Assembly: GCF_030388325.1 (NCBI RefSeq)
Contig: NZ_CP103794.1
Coordinates: 2,480,001 to 2,544,000 of the forward strand
Direction: 5' to 3'
DNA: 64,000 bases
Source: Flavobacterium johnsoniae
Lineage (GTDB): Bacteria > Bacteroidota > Bacteroidia > Flavobacteriales > Flavobacteriaceae
Shown: one piece after another, positions 16,155-25,249 of the stretch
How positions within the stretch are numbered: position 1 is the stretch's first letter
Layout: the number at the start of each line of letters is the position of its first letter
Position numbers and translations under genes: made by a program
The notes under the pieces: model-generated
The model's input: only the letters and a program-made list of their open reading frames with translations
Databases searched by the model: none
What the model was told of the DNA's origin: nothing

Positions 16155-17426
16155 TTATTTTGTTATTGTTTGCTTTCTGTCTGGTCCAACCGATACAATT
16201 TTGATTGGCACTTCGATTTCTTTCTCAATAAATTCAATATATTCTTTTAGCTCAATTGGCAATTGGTCATAAGATGTTAAACCAGTTAAATCTTGTTTCC
16301 ATCCTTTAAATTCTTTGTAAACCGGAGTAACATTTTCTGGTTCAATGTTGTAAGGAAAGTGAGAAATGTTTTGTCCTTTGTAGTTATACTCTGTACAAAC
16401 TTTTAAAGTTTCAAATCCAGAAAGAACATCACCTTTCATCATCATTAATTGAGTAACTCCATTTACTTGAACAGCATATTTTAAAGCTACTAAATCTAAC
16501 CATCCGCAACGTCTTTGTCTTCCTGTTACAGAACCAAATTCGTTACCAACTTTTGCCATTGTAGCACCAACTTCGTCAAAAAGTTCAGTTGGGAAAGGTC
16601 CGCTACCAACACGTGTAACGTAAGCTTTGAAAATTCCATAAACCTCTTTGATTTTGTTAGGAGCAATTCCTAAACCTGTACAAGCTCCAGCAGCTGTAGT
16701 GTTTGATGAAGTTACGAAAGGATAAGTTCCGAAATCAACATCTAGTAAAGATCCTTGAGCTCCTTCGCAAAGAATAGATTTACCTGCTTTTTGAGCTTGG
16801 TGCATGTATTCTTCACTGTCAATGAAATCTAATTTTTTCAATTCTTCAATAGCTTCGAAGAATTCTTTTTCTAGTTCAGCTAAATTATATTGAATCGCAA
16901 CATCATAAAAAGCAATCATTGCTTCATGTTTGTCAGCCAAAGCTCTGTAACGATCTTTGAAATCTTCTAATTCGATATCTCCAACACGTAAACCATTTCG
17001 ACCAGTTTTGTCCATGTAAGTTGGTCCAATTCCTTTAAGTGTAGAACCAATTTTCGCTTTTCCTTTAGAAGCTTCAGAAGCAGCATCTAGCAAACGGTGA
17101 GTTGGTAAAATTAAGTGTGCTTTTCTAGAAATAATTAATTTGCTTTTGATATCAAGGTTGAATTTTTCTAAACCTTCAATTTCTTTTTGAAAAACTACAG
17201 GATCGATTACAACACCATTTCCGATGATATTTACTGAGTTTTTATGAAAAATTCCAGAAGGGATAGTTCTAAGTACGTGTTTAATTCCGTCAAATTCTAA
17301 TGTATGTCCTGCATTTGGTCCTCCTTGAAAACGAGCAATAATATCATAATTTGAGGTAAGTACGTCTACAATTTTTCCTTTACCTTCATCTCCCCATTGT
17401 AATCCTAGTAATAAATCTACGGTCAT
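16155..17426 (-). CDS. purA: Adenylosuccinate synthase
   Basis: This 423-residue enzyme condenses IMP and aspartate with GTP to adenylosuccinate on the way to AMP. Motifs: LLLGLQWGDEGKGKIVD (P-loop and catalytic Asp), FQGGPNAGHTL (catalytic His), GVVIDP, IGSTLKGIGPTYMDKTGRNG (the switch region), GAQGSLLDVDFGTYPFVTSS, GVFKAY-like YGIFKAYVTRVG, and the C-terminal VSVGPDRKQTI. Length is normal. With guaB nearby, both branches from IMP are present in this window. It is monocistronic. Confidence 0.98.
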   Translation of the reverse strand: MTVDLLLGLQWGDEGKGKIVDVLTSNYDIIARFQGGPNAGHTLEFDGIKHVLRTIPSGIFHKNSVNIIGNGVVIDPVVFQKEIEGLEKFNLDIKSKLIISRKAHLILPTHRLLDAASEASKGKAKIGSTLKGIGPTYMDKTGRNGLRVGDIELEDFKDRYRALADKHEAMIAFYDVAIQYNLAELEKEFFEAIEELKKLDFIDSEEYMHQAQKAGKSILCEGAQGSLLDVDFGTYPFVTSSNTTAAGACTGLGIAPNKIKEVYGIFKAYVTRVGSGPFPTELFDEVGATMAKVGNEFGSVTGRQRRCGWLDLVALKYAVQVNGVTQLMMMKGDVLSGFETLKVCTEYNYKGQNISHFPYNIEPENVTPVYKEFKGWKQDLTGLTSYDQLPIELKEYIEFIEKEIEVPIKIVSVGPDRKQTITK

Positions 17427-17520
17427 TCTTTTTTAATTTGCGTTGAGACAATCAAAGTTGTCCTACTGATTATGTAGTTAATTTTCTTTTTTATTTTTTT
17501 GAATAAATCCTCTTTGCGGA

Positions 17521-17979
17521 TTATTGTTTTTGCTTTTTGTTTCCGTAGAAATAAAGTGAATGATTCGTAATTTCGATATCAAATATTTCTTCGATTGTTT
17601 TTTTGATGGTTTGAATTCTTGGATCACAAAATTCAATTACTTCTCCAGAATCAGTCATGATAATGTGATCGTGCTGTTTGTCGAAATAAGACTTTTCATA
17701 GTAAGCCTGATTTTGTCCAAATTGATGTTTTCTAACCAAAGCGCAGTCTAACAATAACTCGATCGTGTTGTATAAAGTAGCTCTACTCACACGATAGTTT
17801 TTGTTTTTCATTTTGATATACAAGTTTTCGATGTCAAAATGTTCTTCGCTGTCGTAAATTTCCTGAAGTATAGCATAACGCTCAGGAGTTTTGCGATGCC
17901 CTTTTTGTTCAAGATACATTGTAAAAACGTTTTTTACAATTTCTTGATTTCTAGTGTTGTCAGTTGAAATGAGTGTCAT
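17521..17979 (-). CDS. Fur-family transcriptional regulator
   Basis: I start this gene at the ATG of MTLISTDN (152 residues) because a perfect promoter box lies just upstream and a longer frame would begin upstream of it. The winged-helix domain ([38 protein letters not shown]) is classical Fur. The dimerisation domain has [17 protein letters not shown], with the metal-binding HxH pattern. The CxxC zinc motif typical of many Fur proteins is absent (one Cys in EFCDP), as in some Bacteroidota members. It could sense iron, zinc or peroxide; the sequence does not decide. Confidence 0.9.
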   Translation of the reverse strand: MTLISTDNTRNQEIVKNVFTMYLEQKGHRKTPERYAILQEIYDSEEHFDIENLYIKMKNKNYRVSRATLYNTIELLLDCALVRKHQFGQNQAYYEKSYFDKQHDHIIMTDSGEVIEFCDPRIQTIKKTIEEIFDIEITNHSLYFYGNKKQKQ

Positions 17980-17985
17980 ATCCGG

Positions 17986-18012
17986 CAAAGATAAATTTTT
18001 ATTTTCAATCAA
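17986..18012 (-). promoter_or_regulatory. Promoter of the Fur-family gene
   Basis: On the minus strand TTG (18012-18010), a 16-bp spacer and TATCTTTG (17993-17986) form a near-canonical Bacteroidota promoter. The ATG is only six bases after the box, predicting an almost leaderless message. Confidence 0.5.
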
Positions 18013-18067
18013 TAAAAGTTTCGGGTTTAAAGTTTAGTTATAAAACCCTTATAGATAGGTTAAAAAG

Positions 18068-20287
18068 TTAGGTTCTGTATTCTCTAGTCACTTTGTCAAC
18101 ACCGTCAATCTTCTTAATAGCATTGATCATTTTCTTTAAAATGGTGTTATTTTTTACAATTACAGCAATTTGTCCATGAAAAATCCCAGCATCTGTGCTC
18201 AACGAAATACTTTGAATATTTACGCTCATATTGTTCGAAATTACTCTTGTTAATTGGTTTGTAAGACCTAAAACATCCATTCCTGTAATATTGATAATGG
18301 CTTTGAATTCTTCTTGCGAAGAGTCAATCCATTTAGCGCTCATGATTCTGTAGGCATAATTAGACTGCATTCCGATAGCATTCGGACAATCTTTTTTATG
18401 CACTTTAATTCCTTCGTTAATCGTCACAAAACCAAATACATCGTCACCAGGAATCGGATTACAGCATTGAGATAATTTATAATCCAATTTATCGTGTTCC
18501 GTTCCAAAAACCAGCATGTCATAATTACTGCTGATAACTGGTTTGTGAATATCTTCGTCGGCGGTATCTTTATTTCTTTTGATTTTATTTTTAAAGAAAT
18601 TGATGAAAGAATTTCCTTTCTGCGCCGCATAATCTTTTAACTGCTGATTTTCGATCGCGCCAATTCCAACTCTGTAAAATAAATCTAAACTTGTTTTTAA
18701 TTTAAAGAAATTAACTAACTCGTTTGTAACTTGTTCATTAAAAGTGATTTTTAAATGTTTCAGTTTTCGAACCAGTAATTCTTTTCCTTCTTCTGCAATT
18801 TTTTTAGTATTCTCGTTTAGAACGTTTTTAATCTTATTTTTTGCTCTAGAAGTAGTTACATATTCCAGCCAGTTTACAGTTGGTTTCTGATTTGCAGAAG
18901 TAATAACTTCGACCTGATCTCCACTTTTCAGTTCGTAATTCAAAGGAACTAAACGTCCATTTACACGAGTTCCGCGGGTTTTAATTCCAATCTCTGAGTG
19001 AATGCTAAACGCAAAATCTAGAGAAGTTGCGCCTTTAGGCAATGATTTGATTTCTCCTTTTGGCGTAAATATGAAGATTTCTTTAGAATATAAATTCATT
19101 TTAAAATCTTCAACAAAATCAACTGCGTTTGTTTCTGGATTTTCTAGCGCTTCACGAAGTAAATTCAGCCAAACGTCTAAGCCACTTTCTTCAGTTGCTC
19201 CATTTTTATATTTGTAATGCGCAGCATAACCTTTTTCTGCAATTTCATCCATACGCTCACTTCGAACCTGAACTTCGACCCAGCGACCTTTTGGTCCCAT
19301 AACGGTGATGTGAAGCGCTTCATAACCAGTAGATTTTGGTGATGAAATCCAATCGCGCAAACGGCTCGGGCTCGGGCGATAGTGGTCTGTAACGATGGAA
19401 TAAATTTTCCAAGCTATAAATTTTTCTTCGTGAGGATCAGATTTATAAACAATTCTTAGCGCGAATTTGTCGTACACTTCGTCGAAGCTTACATTTTGAG
19501 CACGCATTTTTCTACGAATAGAATAAATAGATTTCGGGCGTCCTTTTATGATATAATCGACACCTTCGTTATCCAAAGATTTCTTCAATACATCTGAAAT
19601 ATCTTTGATGTAAGCGTCTTGTTCTTCTTTCGTTTCACGAATTCTACTAACAATGTCGTTGTAAACTGCTGGTTCAGTATATTTTAGTCCTAAATCCTCT
19701 AGTTTGGTTTTAATGTTATAAAGTCCCAAACGGTGGGCAAGAGGAGCATAAATGTATAAAGTTTCAGATGCAATTTTGGTTTGTTTATATTCTGCCATCG
19801 AATCCATAGTTTGCATATTATGAAGACGATCGGCCAATTTGATCAGAATTACTCGAACATCATCATTCAAAGTCAGAATCATTTTTCTGAAATTCTCCGC
19901 CTGCATCGAAGCGTTTAAATCTTTTTGAACTAATGAGATTTTCGTCAAACCTTCAACCAATTGTGCCACTTTCGGATTGAATAAGCGCTCAATATCTTCA
20001 ACCGTAATTGGAGTATCTTCAACAACATCGTGCAATAAGGCCGCGGCGATAGAAGTCGCTCCCAGACCAATTTCTGAGGCAACGATTTTAGCAACTGCAA
20101 TAGGATGAAAGATATACGCCTCGCCAGATTTTCTTCTCTGTTCTTTGTGTGCATCGACCGCAACATCAAAGGCTTTTCGAATTAATTTTTTGTCGGCTGG
20201 GGTTAAAGTTTGGTAACTTATTCGTAGTAATTCTTTGTATTCCTGCGCAATAGCTTTATTTTCTTTTTCAATATCTATTTCTGTCAT
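18068..20287 (-). CDS. Bifunctional (p)ppGpp synthetase/hydrolase (Rel/SpoT)
   Basis: This 739-residue stringent-response enzyme starts at MTEIDIEKEN. It has an HD hydrolase domain (AGEAYIFHPIAVA region, HDVVEDT at 86-92, later RLHNMQTM), a synthetase domain (KFALRIVYK, RLRDWISSPKSTGYEALH), a TGS domain (IFTPKGEIKSLPKGATSLDF) and a C-terminal ACT domain. Both catalytic halves look intact. The synthetase motif is RLRD, a Lys-to-Arg variant of the RxKD motif of bifunctional enzymes rather than the ExDD of RelA. In Bacteroidota a single such enzyme often controls (p)ppGpp. No gene is coupled to it. Confidence 0.96.
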   Translation of the reverse strand: MTEIDIEKENKAIAQEYKELLRISYQTLTPADKKLIRKAFDVAVDAHKEQRRKSGEAYIFHPIAVAKIVASEIGLGATSIAAALLHDVVEDTPITVEDIERLFNPKVAQLVEGLTKISLVQKDLNASMQAENFRKMILTLNDDVRVILIKLADRLHNMQTMDSMAEYKQTKIASETLYIYAPLAHRLGLYNIKTKLEDLGLKYTEPAVYNDIVSRIRETKEEQDAYIKDISDVLKKSLDNEGVDYIIKGRPKSIYSIRRKMRAQNVSFDEVYDKFALRIVYKSDPHEEKFIAWKIYSIVTDHYRPSPSRLRDWISSPKSTGYEALHITVMGPKGRWVEVQVRSERMDEIAEKGYAAHYKYKNGATEESGLDVWLNLLREALENPETNAVDFVEDFKMNLYSKEIFIFTPKGEIKSLPKGATSLDFAFSIHSEIGIKTRGTRVNGRLVPLNYELKSGDQVEVITSANQKPTVNWLEYVTTSRAKNKIKNVLNENTKKIAEEGKELLVRKLKHLKITFNEQVTNELVNFFKLKTSLDLFYRVGIGAIENQQLKDYAAQKGNSFINFFKNKIKRNKDTADEDIHKPVISSNYDMLVFGTEHDKLDYKLSQCCNPIPGDDVFGFVTINEGIKVHKKDCPNAIGMQSNYAYRIMSAKWIDSSQEEFKAIINITGMDVLGLTNQLTRVISNNMSVNIQSISLSTDAGIFHGQIAVIVKNNTILKKMINAIKKIDGVDKVTREYRT

Positions 20288-20352
20288 AACGGCATAGTTC
20301 AAGTACTAAAAATAAGAATTTGTTTGAACATACGCAAGGCTATACGATTGTA

Positions 20353-20586
20353 GATTTTAGTCCCGAAGCCTCGGGATTAGATTTTAGATTTTTGAGAGTG
20401 TAATTTTTGAGATTTTGATCTCTAAAAAGGGCTTCGACTTCGCTCAGCCTGACAACCGAAATAGGGATTAAAAATAAATTCCAATTTTTAATCCCGAAGC
20501 TTCGGGACCAAATTCCAAAAGGAGTAAAGCGACTTTTTTAAAATCTAAAATTTAAAATCTAATCCCGAGGCTTCGGGACTAAAATC
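20353..20586. repeat. 34-bp perfect inverted repeat with CCCGAAGC(C/T)TCGGG palindromes
   Basis: Arms 20353-20386 and 20553-20586 are perfect reverse complements, each carrying a CCCGAAGCCTCGGG-type core. A third core (CCCGAAGCTTCGGG, a perfect palindrome) is at 20493-20506. Between them is CTTCGACTTCGCTCAGCC (from 20432). The right arm runs into the stop codon of the downstream methyltransferase gene. The 166-base interior holds no ORF. This looks like a composite of dispersed repeats that may also form a transcriptional barrier. Confidence 0.75.
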
Positions 20587-21373
20587 AGAATCCTCTTTGT
20601 CTTTTCGCTTCAAAAATCAAAATTGCGGCAGCGACAGAAACGTTCATACTATCAATTTCGCCTTGCATTGGGATAATAATGTTTTGCGTAGCTTCGTCAC
20701 GCCATTGTTGTGTTAAGCCAGTAGCTTCTGTGCCAACAACTAGAGCAGTTGGAGTAGTGAAGTTTTGAGTATGATAAGAAGTTGAATTTTGTAAAGTGGC
20801 ACTGTAAAAACTGATCTTTTTTTCTTTTAAAAAAGCGATAATTTCTTCAGTTGTTCCGGTCGCGATTTGATTGGTAAAAAGACAGCCAACGCTAGAACGC
20901 ACAATATTTGGATTATATAAATCGCTTTTTGGATTCGCGATTAAAACCGCGTCTAAATTTGCCGCATCTGCAGTTCGTAAAACAGCGCCAATATTTCCTG
21001 GTTTTTCTAAAGATTCAACAACCAGAATCAATGGATTTTCAGATAGTTTTAAATCTGATAATTTTAAAGATTTGGTCTTCGCCACCGCCAAAATTCCTTC
21101 AGTAGTGTCGCGATAAGCCAGTTTTTGATAAACTTCTTTATTGATTTCAATTAATTGAAATGAATTTTGAATCAGTTTATTGATTTCTGATTCTGAAACT
21201 AATTCAGGTAAAAATAAAACAGTTTCAATTTCGTAACCGCCTTTTATGGCTAATGAAATTTCTCTTAAACCTTCAATCAAAAACGTTCCAGTTTGTTTTC
21301 TAGCTTTAGATTTTTCCTGAAGTAAAACTAAAGATTTTATAAACGGATTTTGAATTGAAGTAATTTGTTTCAT
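20585..21373 (-). CDS. TrmH/SpoU family RNA 2'-O-methyltransferase
   Basis: This 262-residue SPOUT enzyme transfers a methyl group from SAM to a ribose in rRNA or tRNA. The N-terminal substrate-binding domain has QNPFIKSLVLLQEKSKARK and TFLIEGLREISLA. The knotted catalytic domain shows the three SpoU motifs: EKPGNIGAVLRTADAA (with the conserved Asn and Arg), ALVVGTEATGL and IPMQGEIDSMNVSVAAAILIFE. It resembles the RlmB/TsnR subgroup but the target nucleotide cannot be inferred. It lies downstream of nothing obvious and is probably monocistronic. Confidence 0.93.
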   Translation of the reverse strand: MKQITSIQNPFIKSLVLLQEKSKARKQTGTFLIEGLREISLAIKGGYEIETVLFLPELVSESEINKLIQNSFQLIEINKEVYQKLAYRDTTEGILAVAKTKSLKLSDLKLSENPLILVVESLEKPGNIGAVLRTADAANLDAVLIANPKSDLYNPNIVRSSVGCLFTNQIATGTTEEIIAFLKEKKISFYSATLQNSTSYHTQNFTTPTALVVGTEATGLTQQWRDEATQNIIIPMQGEIDSMNVSVAAAILIFEAKRQRGF

Positions 21374-21460
21374 TTTTTTTAAGGCTCAAAGTTGCAGAGG
21401 GGCAAAGGTACAGAGTTTTTTTCTTCCTGCAAGGTTTTTAAAACCTTGTAGGTTTACAAA

Positions 21461-21961
21461 TTATTTCCATAGTTTTTCAGCTTCTTTTTGTGTTAATGCC
21501 TTTATTAAGTTTTTCGAAAAGTCGACTTCGATAAGTGGAAAATCCATTTGATTTTCACCAGTTAGGATAACTGATTTTTGTAATATTCTGCTAATTTCAT
21601 TCATAAAATTTAGAATCTCTTTATAGTCTTCAAAAGAAGTTATTTCTCTTGGATCGATATCAAATTCAATTTCATTAATTGAGAAAAAATGTTGATTTAT
21701 TATAATATTATCAATTATAATTGATGCACATTTTGTTTCCATTAAGCCTGTTTCATCATGCAAGTATTCAATTACATATTCTAAATCAATTGGATTAATA
21801 ATTTGGTTTTCTCCAGTTAGACCATATTTTACGATTTGGCTTGAGTTCAGATAATTAATTAAAATCTTCCAATCATCAATAGATGTGTTTTTTATGTAGA
21901 TATCCCGTAATGATCCTTCAGGTTCAAAAATCCATTTTATGTCTGTCCAATTATTTGTCAT
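21461..21961 (-). CDS. Hypothetical protein
   Basis: This encodes 166 residues with no signal peptide or membrane segment. It is acidic and contains two internally similar turns around TGENQ: residues near 48 (YGLTGENQIINPIDLE) and near 140 (VILTGENQMDFPLIEVD), hinting at an internal duplication. The N-terminal WTDIKWIFEPEGSLRDIYI is unlike families I recognise. It is bounded by repeats on both sides, resembling stand-alone accessory genes such as immunity proteins, but that is speculation. Confidence 0.6.
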   Translation of the reverse strand: MTNNWTDIKWIFEPEGSLRDIYIKNTSIDDWKILINYLNSSQIVKYGLTGENQIINPIDLEYVIEYLHDETGLMETKCASIIIDNIIINQHFFSINEIEFDIDPREITSFEDYKEILNFMNEISRILQKSVILTGENQMDFPLIEVDFSKNLIKALTQKEAEKLWK

Positions 21962-21982
21962 TGTGATATATCTATTTAATAT

Positions 21983-22060
21983 TTTGCCACGAATTTCACT
22001 AATTTTCCCTCGTAGTAAAACAAAAAATAATTCGTGTAAATTCGTGAAATTCGTGGCAAA
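21983..22060 (-). terminator. Long hairpin of the GCCACGAATTTCAC repeat family
   Basis: Arms 21983-21999 and 22044-22060 pair perfectly over 17 bp (core GCCACGAATTTCAC). The hairpin is directly downstream of the DUF2167 gene on the minus strand and probably acts as its terminator. A related imperfect copy is at 47162-47212. Confidence 0.65.
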
Positions 22061-22068
22061 TAAAATCT

Positions 22069-23001
22069 TTACTCTTCTGTAGAATTGTTATTTTCCTCTA
22101 AAAGAGCTGTTTCTTCAGCAGGTTTTGTAACCACTTGATCTTTATTTCCAAAAAGGAATTTCTTGATTCCTGCAAAAGCAGCAATAACTCCGATTACGAT
22201 AAATTTTGCGAATTTGGCTAAAATAGCAAAGAATCCAACTTTTGCCAGCACTTTTCCAGCTACAAGTCCGCCAATTGTCCAAGCGGCAACAGTATCAGTG
22301 TCAGCATCAAAATCAAGGTATTTATTTCCATCGTTGAACTCAACACTTTTAATGATTCCTGGAATACTTGCTTTTACTTCTGCAAGCTGATCAATGCCAG
22401 CAACAGCAGAAATATTATACATTCCTTTTCTTCCTAAAACTCTTAAATCATAATTTAAAGTATGGTTTTTATCATGTCCAAATTCTAGTTCTTTTGCCCA
22501 GTGCAATACTTTTAAAGTGTTGTCATAATAAGGTTTTGATGCCCATCCGATTAATTCAACTTCAGAATAGCCACCTTTTTTTCTTTCTTCATTTTCAGCG
22601 GCAACGTCTTCTTTCATTGTTTTCAAAAGATCATCGTAATCAATGTCGCCAGCATCGTCGTCTTTTACATAACCATCGCCTTGATAGCTAATTACAAACA
22701 TCCAGCTGTTGTTGTGCGTTACGCCTTTTCCGTCTGGAACTAGAGAACCTAAAATGGTTTTATCTTCTGGATTTCCCCACAAATTGCTTAAGACATTTTG
22801 CGTTTGTTCGGCATTTAAAAACTTAAATCCTTTTGGTACATTTAATGTTCCATCACCTTCTTGCAGAGTGATTTTTCCAGATTCATAAGTAAAAGATTTT
22901 TCGATTTTGTCGTAGTAAGCGGCAAGTGTATCGGGTTTTTGAGCGCTGATTTTAGGAATTGCTATCAGCCATAAAAAAAGAAAAAATAGTGTTTTTTTCA
23001 T
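22069..23001 (-). CDS. DUF2167 family membrane protein
   Basis: This 310-residue protein has a signal peptide (FLFLWLIAIPKISAQ), a mature N-terminal part with ITLQEGDGTLNVPKGFKFL and LVPDGKGVTHNNSWMFVISY, the WASKPYYDNTLKVLHWAKEL and YDLRVLGRKGMYNISAVAG segments characteristic of DUF2167, and a C-terminal hydrophobic segment (WTIGGLVAGKVLAKVGFFAI and following) before a charged tail. It is expected in the envelope with one or two membrane helices. The function is unknown. Confidence 0.85.
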   Translation of the reverse strand: MKKTLFFLFLWLIAIPKISAQKPDTLAAYYDKIEKSFTYESGKITLQEGDGTLNVPKGFKFLNAEQTQNVLSNLWGNPEDKTILGSLVPDGKGVTHNNSWMFVISYQGDGYVKDDDAGDIDYDDLLKTMKEDVAAENEERKKGGYSEVELIGWASKPYYDNTLKVLHWAKELEFGHDKNHTLNYDLRVLGRKGMYNISAVAGIDQLAEVKASIPGIIKSVEFNDGNKYLDFDADTDTVAAWTIGGLVAGKVLAKVGFFAILAKFAKFIVIGVIAAFAGIKKFLFGNKDQVVTKPAEETALLEENNNSTEE

Positions 23002-23044
23002 TTTGGGGTTGGTTTTAAATTGGTTAATTATTTATGGTTTTTGA

Positions 23045-24130
23045 TTACTTATTGAATAATTCTGAAATCTCTTTTTCGACAGGATGCGATGTTTTAAAAT
23101 CATATCCAAGTAGTTTTGCCAAAGTTTGGGCAAATTGTTTTTGGTAGAATTGAGCTTCTGTCTTGATTTCTCCTTTTGGAGCAATTTCTGGTCCCATTGC
23201 AGCAAACCAAATTTCAGATGCGCCAGGAACATCGGCACCATGATCTGTCCATTGCGCTTTTACTTTGTCGCCACGGCCATGATCTACAGTAATAAATAAG
23301 GTAGTTTTGTTTTTGTATTGAGGATCATTTTGGATGAAATTCCAGATTTCCTGAATCCATTTGTCAACTTGATTTGCTGCATCTAAATAAGATCTGTAAT
23401 CTCCATGATGTGCCCATTCATCCGTTTCTCCATAGGCAATATATAAGACTTTTGGTTTTTTTGTTTTAAGCTCATCTAATGCCTGATAATGTGTAAAAAC
23501 GTCTAAACATTCAGATTCATGAAAAGGCTTAAACGAATTATCGCGCATTTCGTTCAATAATTTTTGAGAAGCAGTTGGTTTATTTCCGCCAACTTTATCA
23601 AAAGCAGAAATGACAGGAAAACCACTTCTTTCTTCATTTAAAATTCTGTCAAAAGCGTCCCACGCGCCAAAAGCAGCTACTTTTCCTTTAAATTTAGATT
23701 GCTGATTTAGAAATTCTAAAATATTGACATTTGGATTGGCTTTATAACCATTTGAGTTGACTTTTAAATCAACATTTCCAGTCATAATTTCGCTATATCC
23801 AGGATAACTAAACCAATAAGGATTGGCAACATCAACTTTGTTTCCTAAATCTCTATTGCCATAAATTTGACCTTTTGAAGCAATTTCTGACCAGAAAAAA
23901 GGCATTAATTTTTTTCGTGCTTCTTTGATATCGGCATCAGCATATTTTTTATAAATATAAGCGCTGTCTCCTTGATTGAATTTTTTGTCGTTTGCAATTG
24001 CGGGATCAATTCCTTTAAAAACTTCCTGCCATCTAAAACCGTCTGTAGTGATGATAATGATGTTTTCTGTTTTTTGTGCTAAAGATTTACAGCTCAATAA
24101 TATGAACAGAATTAAAATTGCTTTTTTCAT
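23045..24130 (-). CDS. Secreted alkaline-phosphatase-superfamily hydrolase
   Basis: This 361-residue protein has a signal peptide (AILILFILLSCKSLAQ). The metal-centre motifs of the alkaline phosphatase / phosphodiesterase superfamily are present in order: IIITTDGFRW (metal Asp), FSYPGYSEIMTGN (nucleophile region), YIAYGETDEWAHHGDY (Asp and His ligands), LFITVDHGRGD (Asp-His) and WTDHGAD (His). It likely hydrolyses a phosphoester in the periplasm or outside. The substrate (phosphomonoester, nucleotide or sulfate) is not evident. It is probably cotranscribed with the DUF2167 gene 43 bases downstream. Confidence 0.85.
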   Translation of the reverse strand: MKKAILILFILLSCKSLAQKTENIIIITTDGFRWQEVFKGIDPAIANDKKFNQGDSAYIYKKYADADIKEARKKLMPFFWSEIASKGQIYGNRDLGNKVDVANPYWFSYPGYSEIMTGNVDLKVNSNGYKANPNVNILEFLNQQSKFKGKVAAFGAWDAFDRILNEERSGFPVISAFDKVGGNKPTASQKLLNEMRDNSFKPFHESECLDVFTHYQALDELKTKKPKVLYIAYGETDEWAHHGDYRSYLDAANQVDKWIQEIWNFIQNDPQYKNKTTLFITVDHGRGDKVKAQWTDHGADVPGASEIWFAAMGPEIAPKGEIKTEAQFYQKQFAQTLAKLLGYDFKTSHPVEKEISELFNK

Positions 24131-24246
24131 TTTTAATTAGTTTGAAATTTCATGAATTATATTTCAAAACTAATTAATTTTATTAAGCAATTTTTACGGA
24201 ATGTCGTAATGTAACTATAAATTAATAAAAGATGAAAAGAAGCCTT

Positions 24247-25197
24247 TTATTCTGTGTCGTTAAACGAATTAACCTTAAAAATGAGTTGCAGTTTTATAGG
24301 TTTTTTTCTTGAATTTGGATAGCTTTCAGAATTGATTCTTTGTTCAAACACTTTCATAATATCCAAATCTAAATCGTCTCTAACGGCGTATTGAATTTCA
24401 TTTTTTTTCTCTTTTAATTCAATCTCCACCATTATTTTTCCAGATTTCTGAGAGTCTTTAAATAATTGTTCGAAGATTTCACTAGTTTTTGCAATGATCA
24501 ATTGGATATCTTCTACAGAACTATTTTCAACTATTTCTTCATCAGAATTTAAAAGAATTAGTTTTTCGAGTTTGGTTTCTTTGCTTCCTTTTGATAGAGA
24601 ATCAACTACTTCGCCATTTTGGTACATTACAACAGGCGAATTATTAAGATTGTCAACAGTTCCAGATCTTGGTGCTTCATCTAACCATAATAATTTTAAA
24701 TTTTTCTTTAAAAGGTTTAAAATATAATTATGTTCTTTTGTTTCAACAATTAACAACGGTTCTTCAATATCAAAAGAGATTACAGACCAATAATAATTTA
24801 ACTCTTCTGGGGTTGCTTTTCTTATTTTATAATCGTTTGCAACTTCCTTTTTAAACTCATCCCAAATAATTTTAGATTCGTCAAAATCTTGACTCGTTTT
24901 ACCTTCTAATATTAAATTGTCAACATGAAACTGTACTTTTCTGCCTTCTATTTTTTTGAGGTTTTCATTCTCTTTATATCTTTTCCATAAAACGGGTCCA
25001 ATTATAAGATGATCTTGTACTATTTTATAATCAGGATTATCGGATAAATTATCGGCAATTAATTTTTTGGCTTTTTCGAGAGTTTTAACGCTTATATAAT
25101 TATAAACGACACCTTTTGGAATTGTTATTTCTTCAACTTTTTGAGCATGAGATAGAAAACTAAAAAAAGCGAATGCAAAAAGTAATGTTTTTTTCAT
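24247..25197 (-). CDS. Uncharacterised secreted protein
   Basis: This 316-residue protein starts with a signal peptide (LLFAFAFFSFLSHAQ). The mature part is charged, alternating helices and strands (KTLEKAKKLIADNLSDN, VQDHLIIGPVLWKRY, EEPLLIVETKEHNYILNLLKK), with a C-terminal domain resembling an acceptor-like beta sheet (KIMVEIELKEKKNEIQYAV, PIKLQLIFKVN). No family or catalytic motif is recognised. It lies between the phosphatase gene and the MoxR/DUF58 cluster. Confidence 0.65.
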   Translation of the reverse strand: MKKTLLFAFAFFSFLSHAQKVEEITIPKGVVYNYISVKTLEKAKKLIADNLSDNPDYKIVQDHLIIGPVLWKRYKENENLKKIEGRKVQFHVDNLILEGKTSQDFDESKIIWDEFKKEVANDYKIRKATPEELNYYWSVISFDIEEPLLIVETKEHNYILNLLKKNLKLLWLDEAPRSGTVDNLNNSPVVMYQNGEVVDSLSKGSKETKLEKLILLNSDEEIVENSSVEDIQLIIAKTSEIFEQLFKDSQKSGKIMVEIELKEKKNEIQYAVRDDLDLDIMKVFEQRINSESYPNSRKKPIKLQLIFKVNSFNDTE

Positions 25198-25249
25198 TTA
25201 GAGTTTTTAAAATTAATTATTTATAGTTTACTAAAACATTTTAAAAGCT

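Noticed and set aside
16155..17520. Riboswitch upstream of purA or other biosynthetic genes (guaB, folE, asnB)
   Set aside because: The leaders are short or lack conserved riboswitch cores; I saw no purine, SAM, THF or glutamine aptamer sequence.
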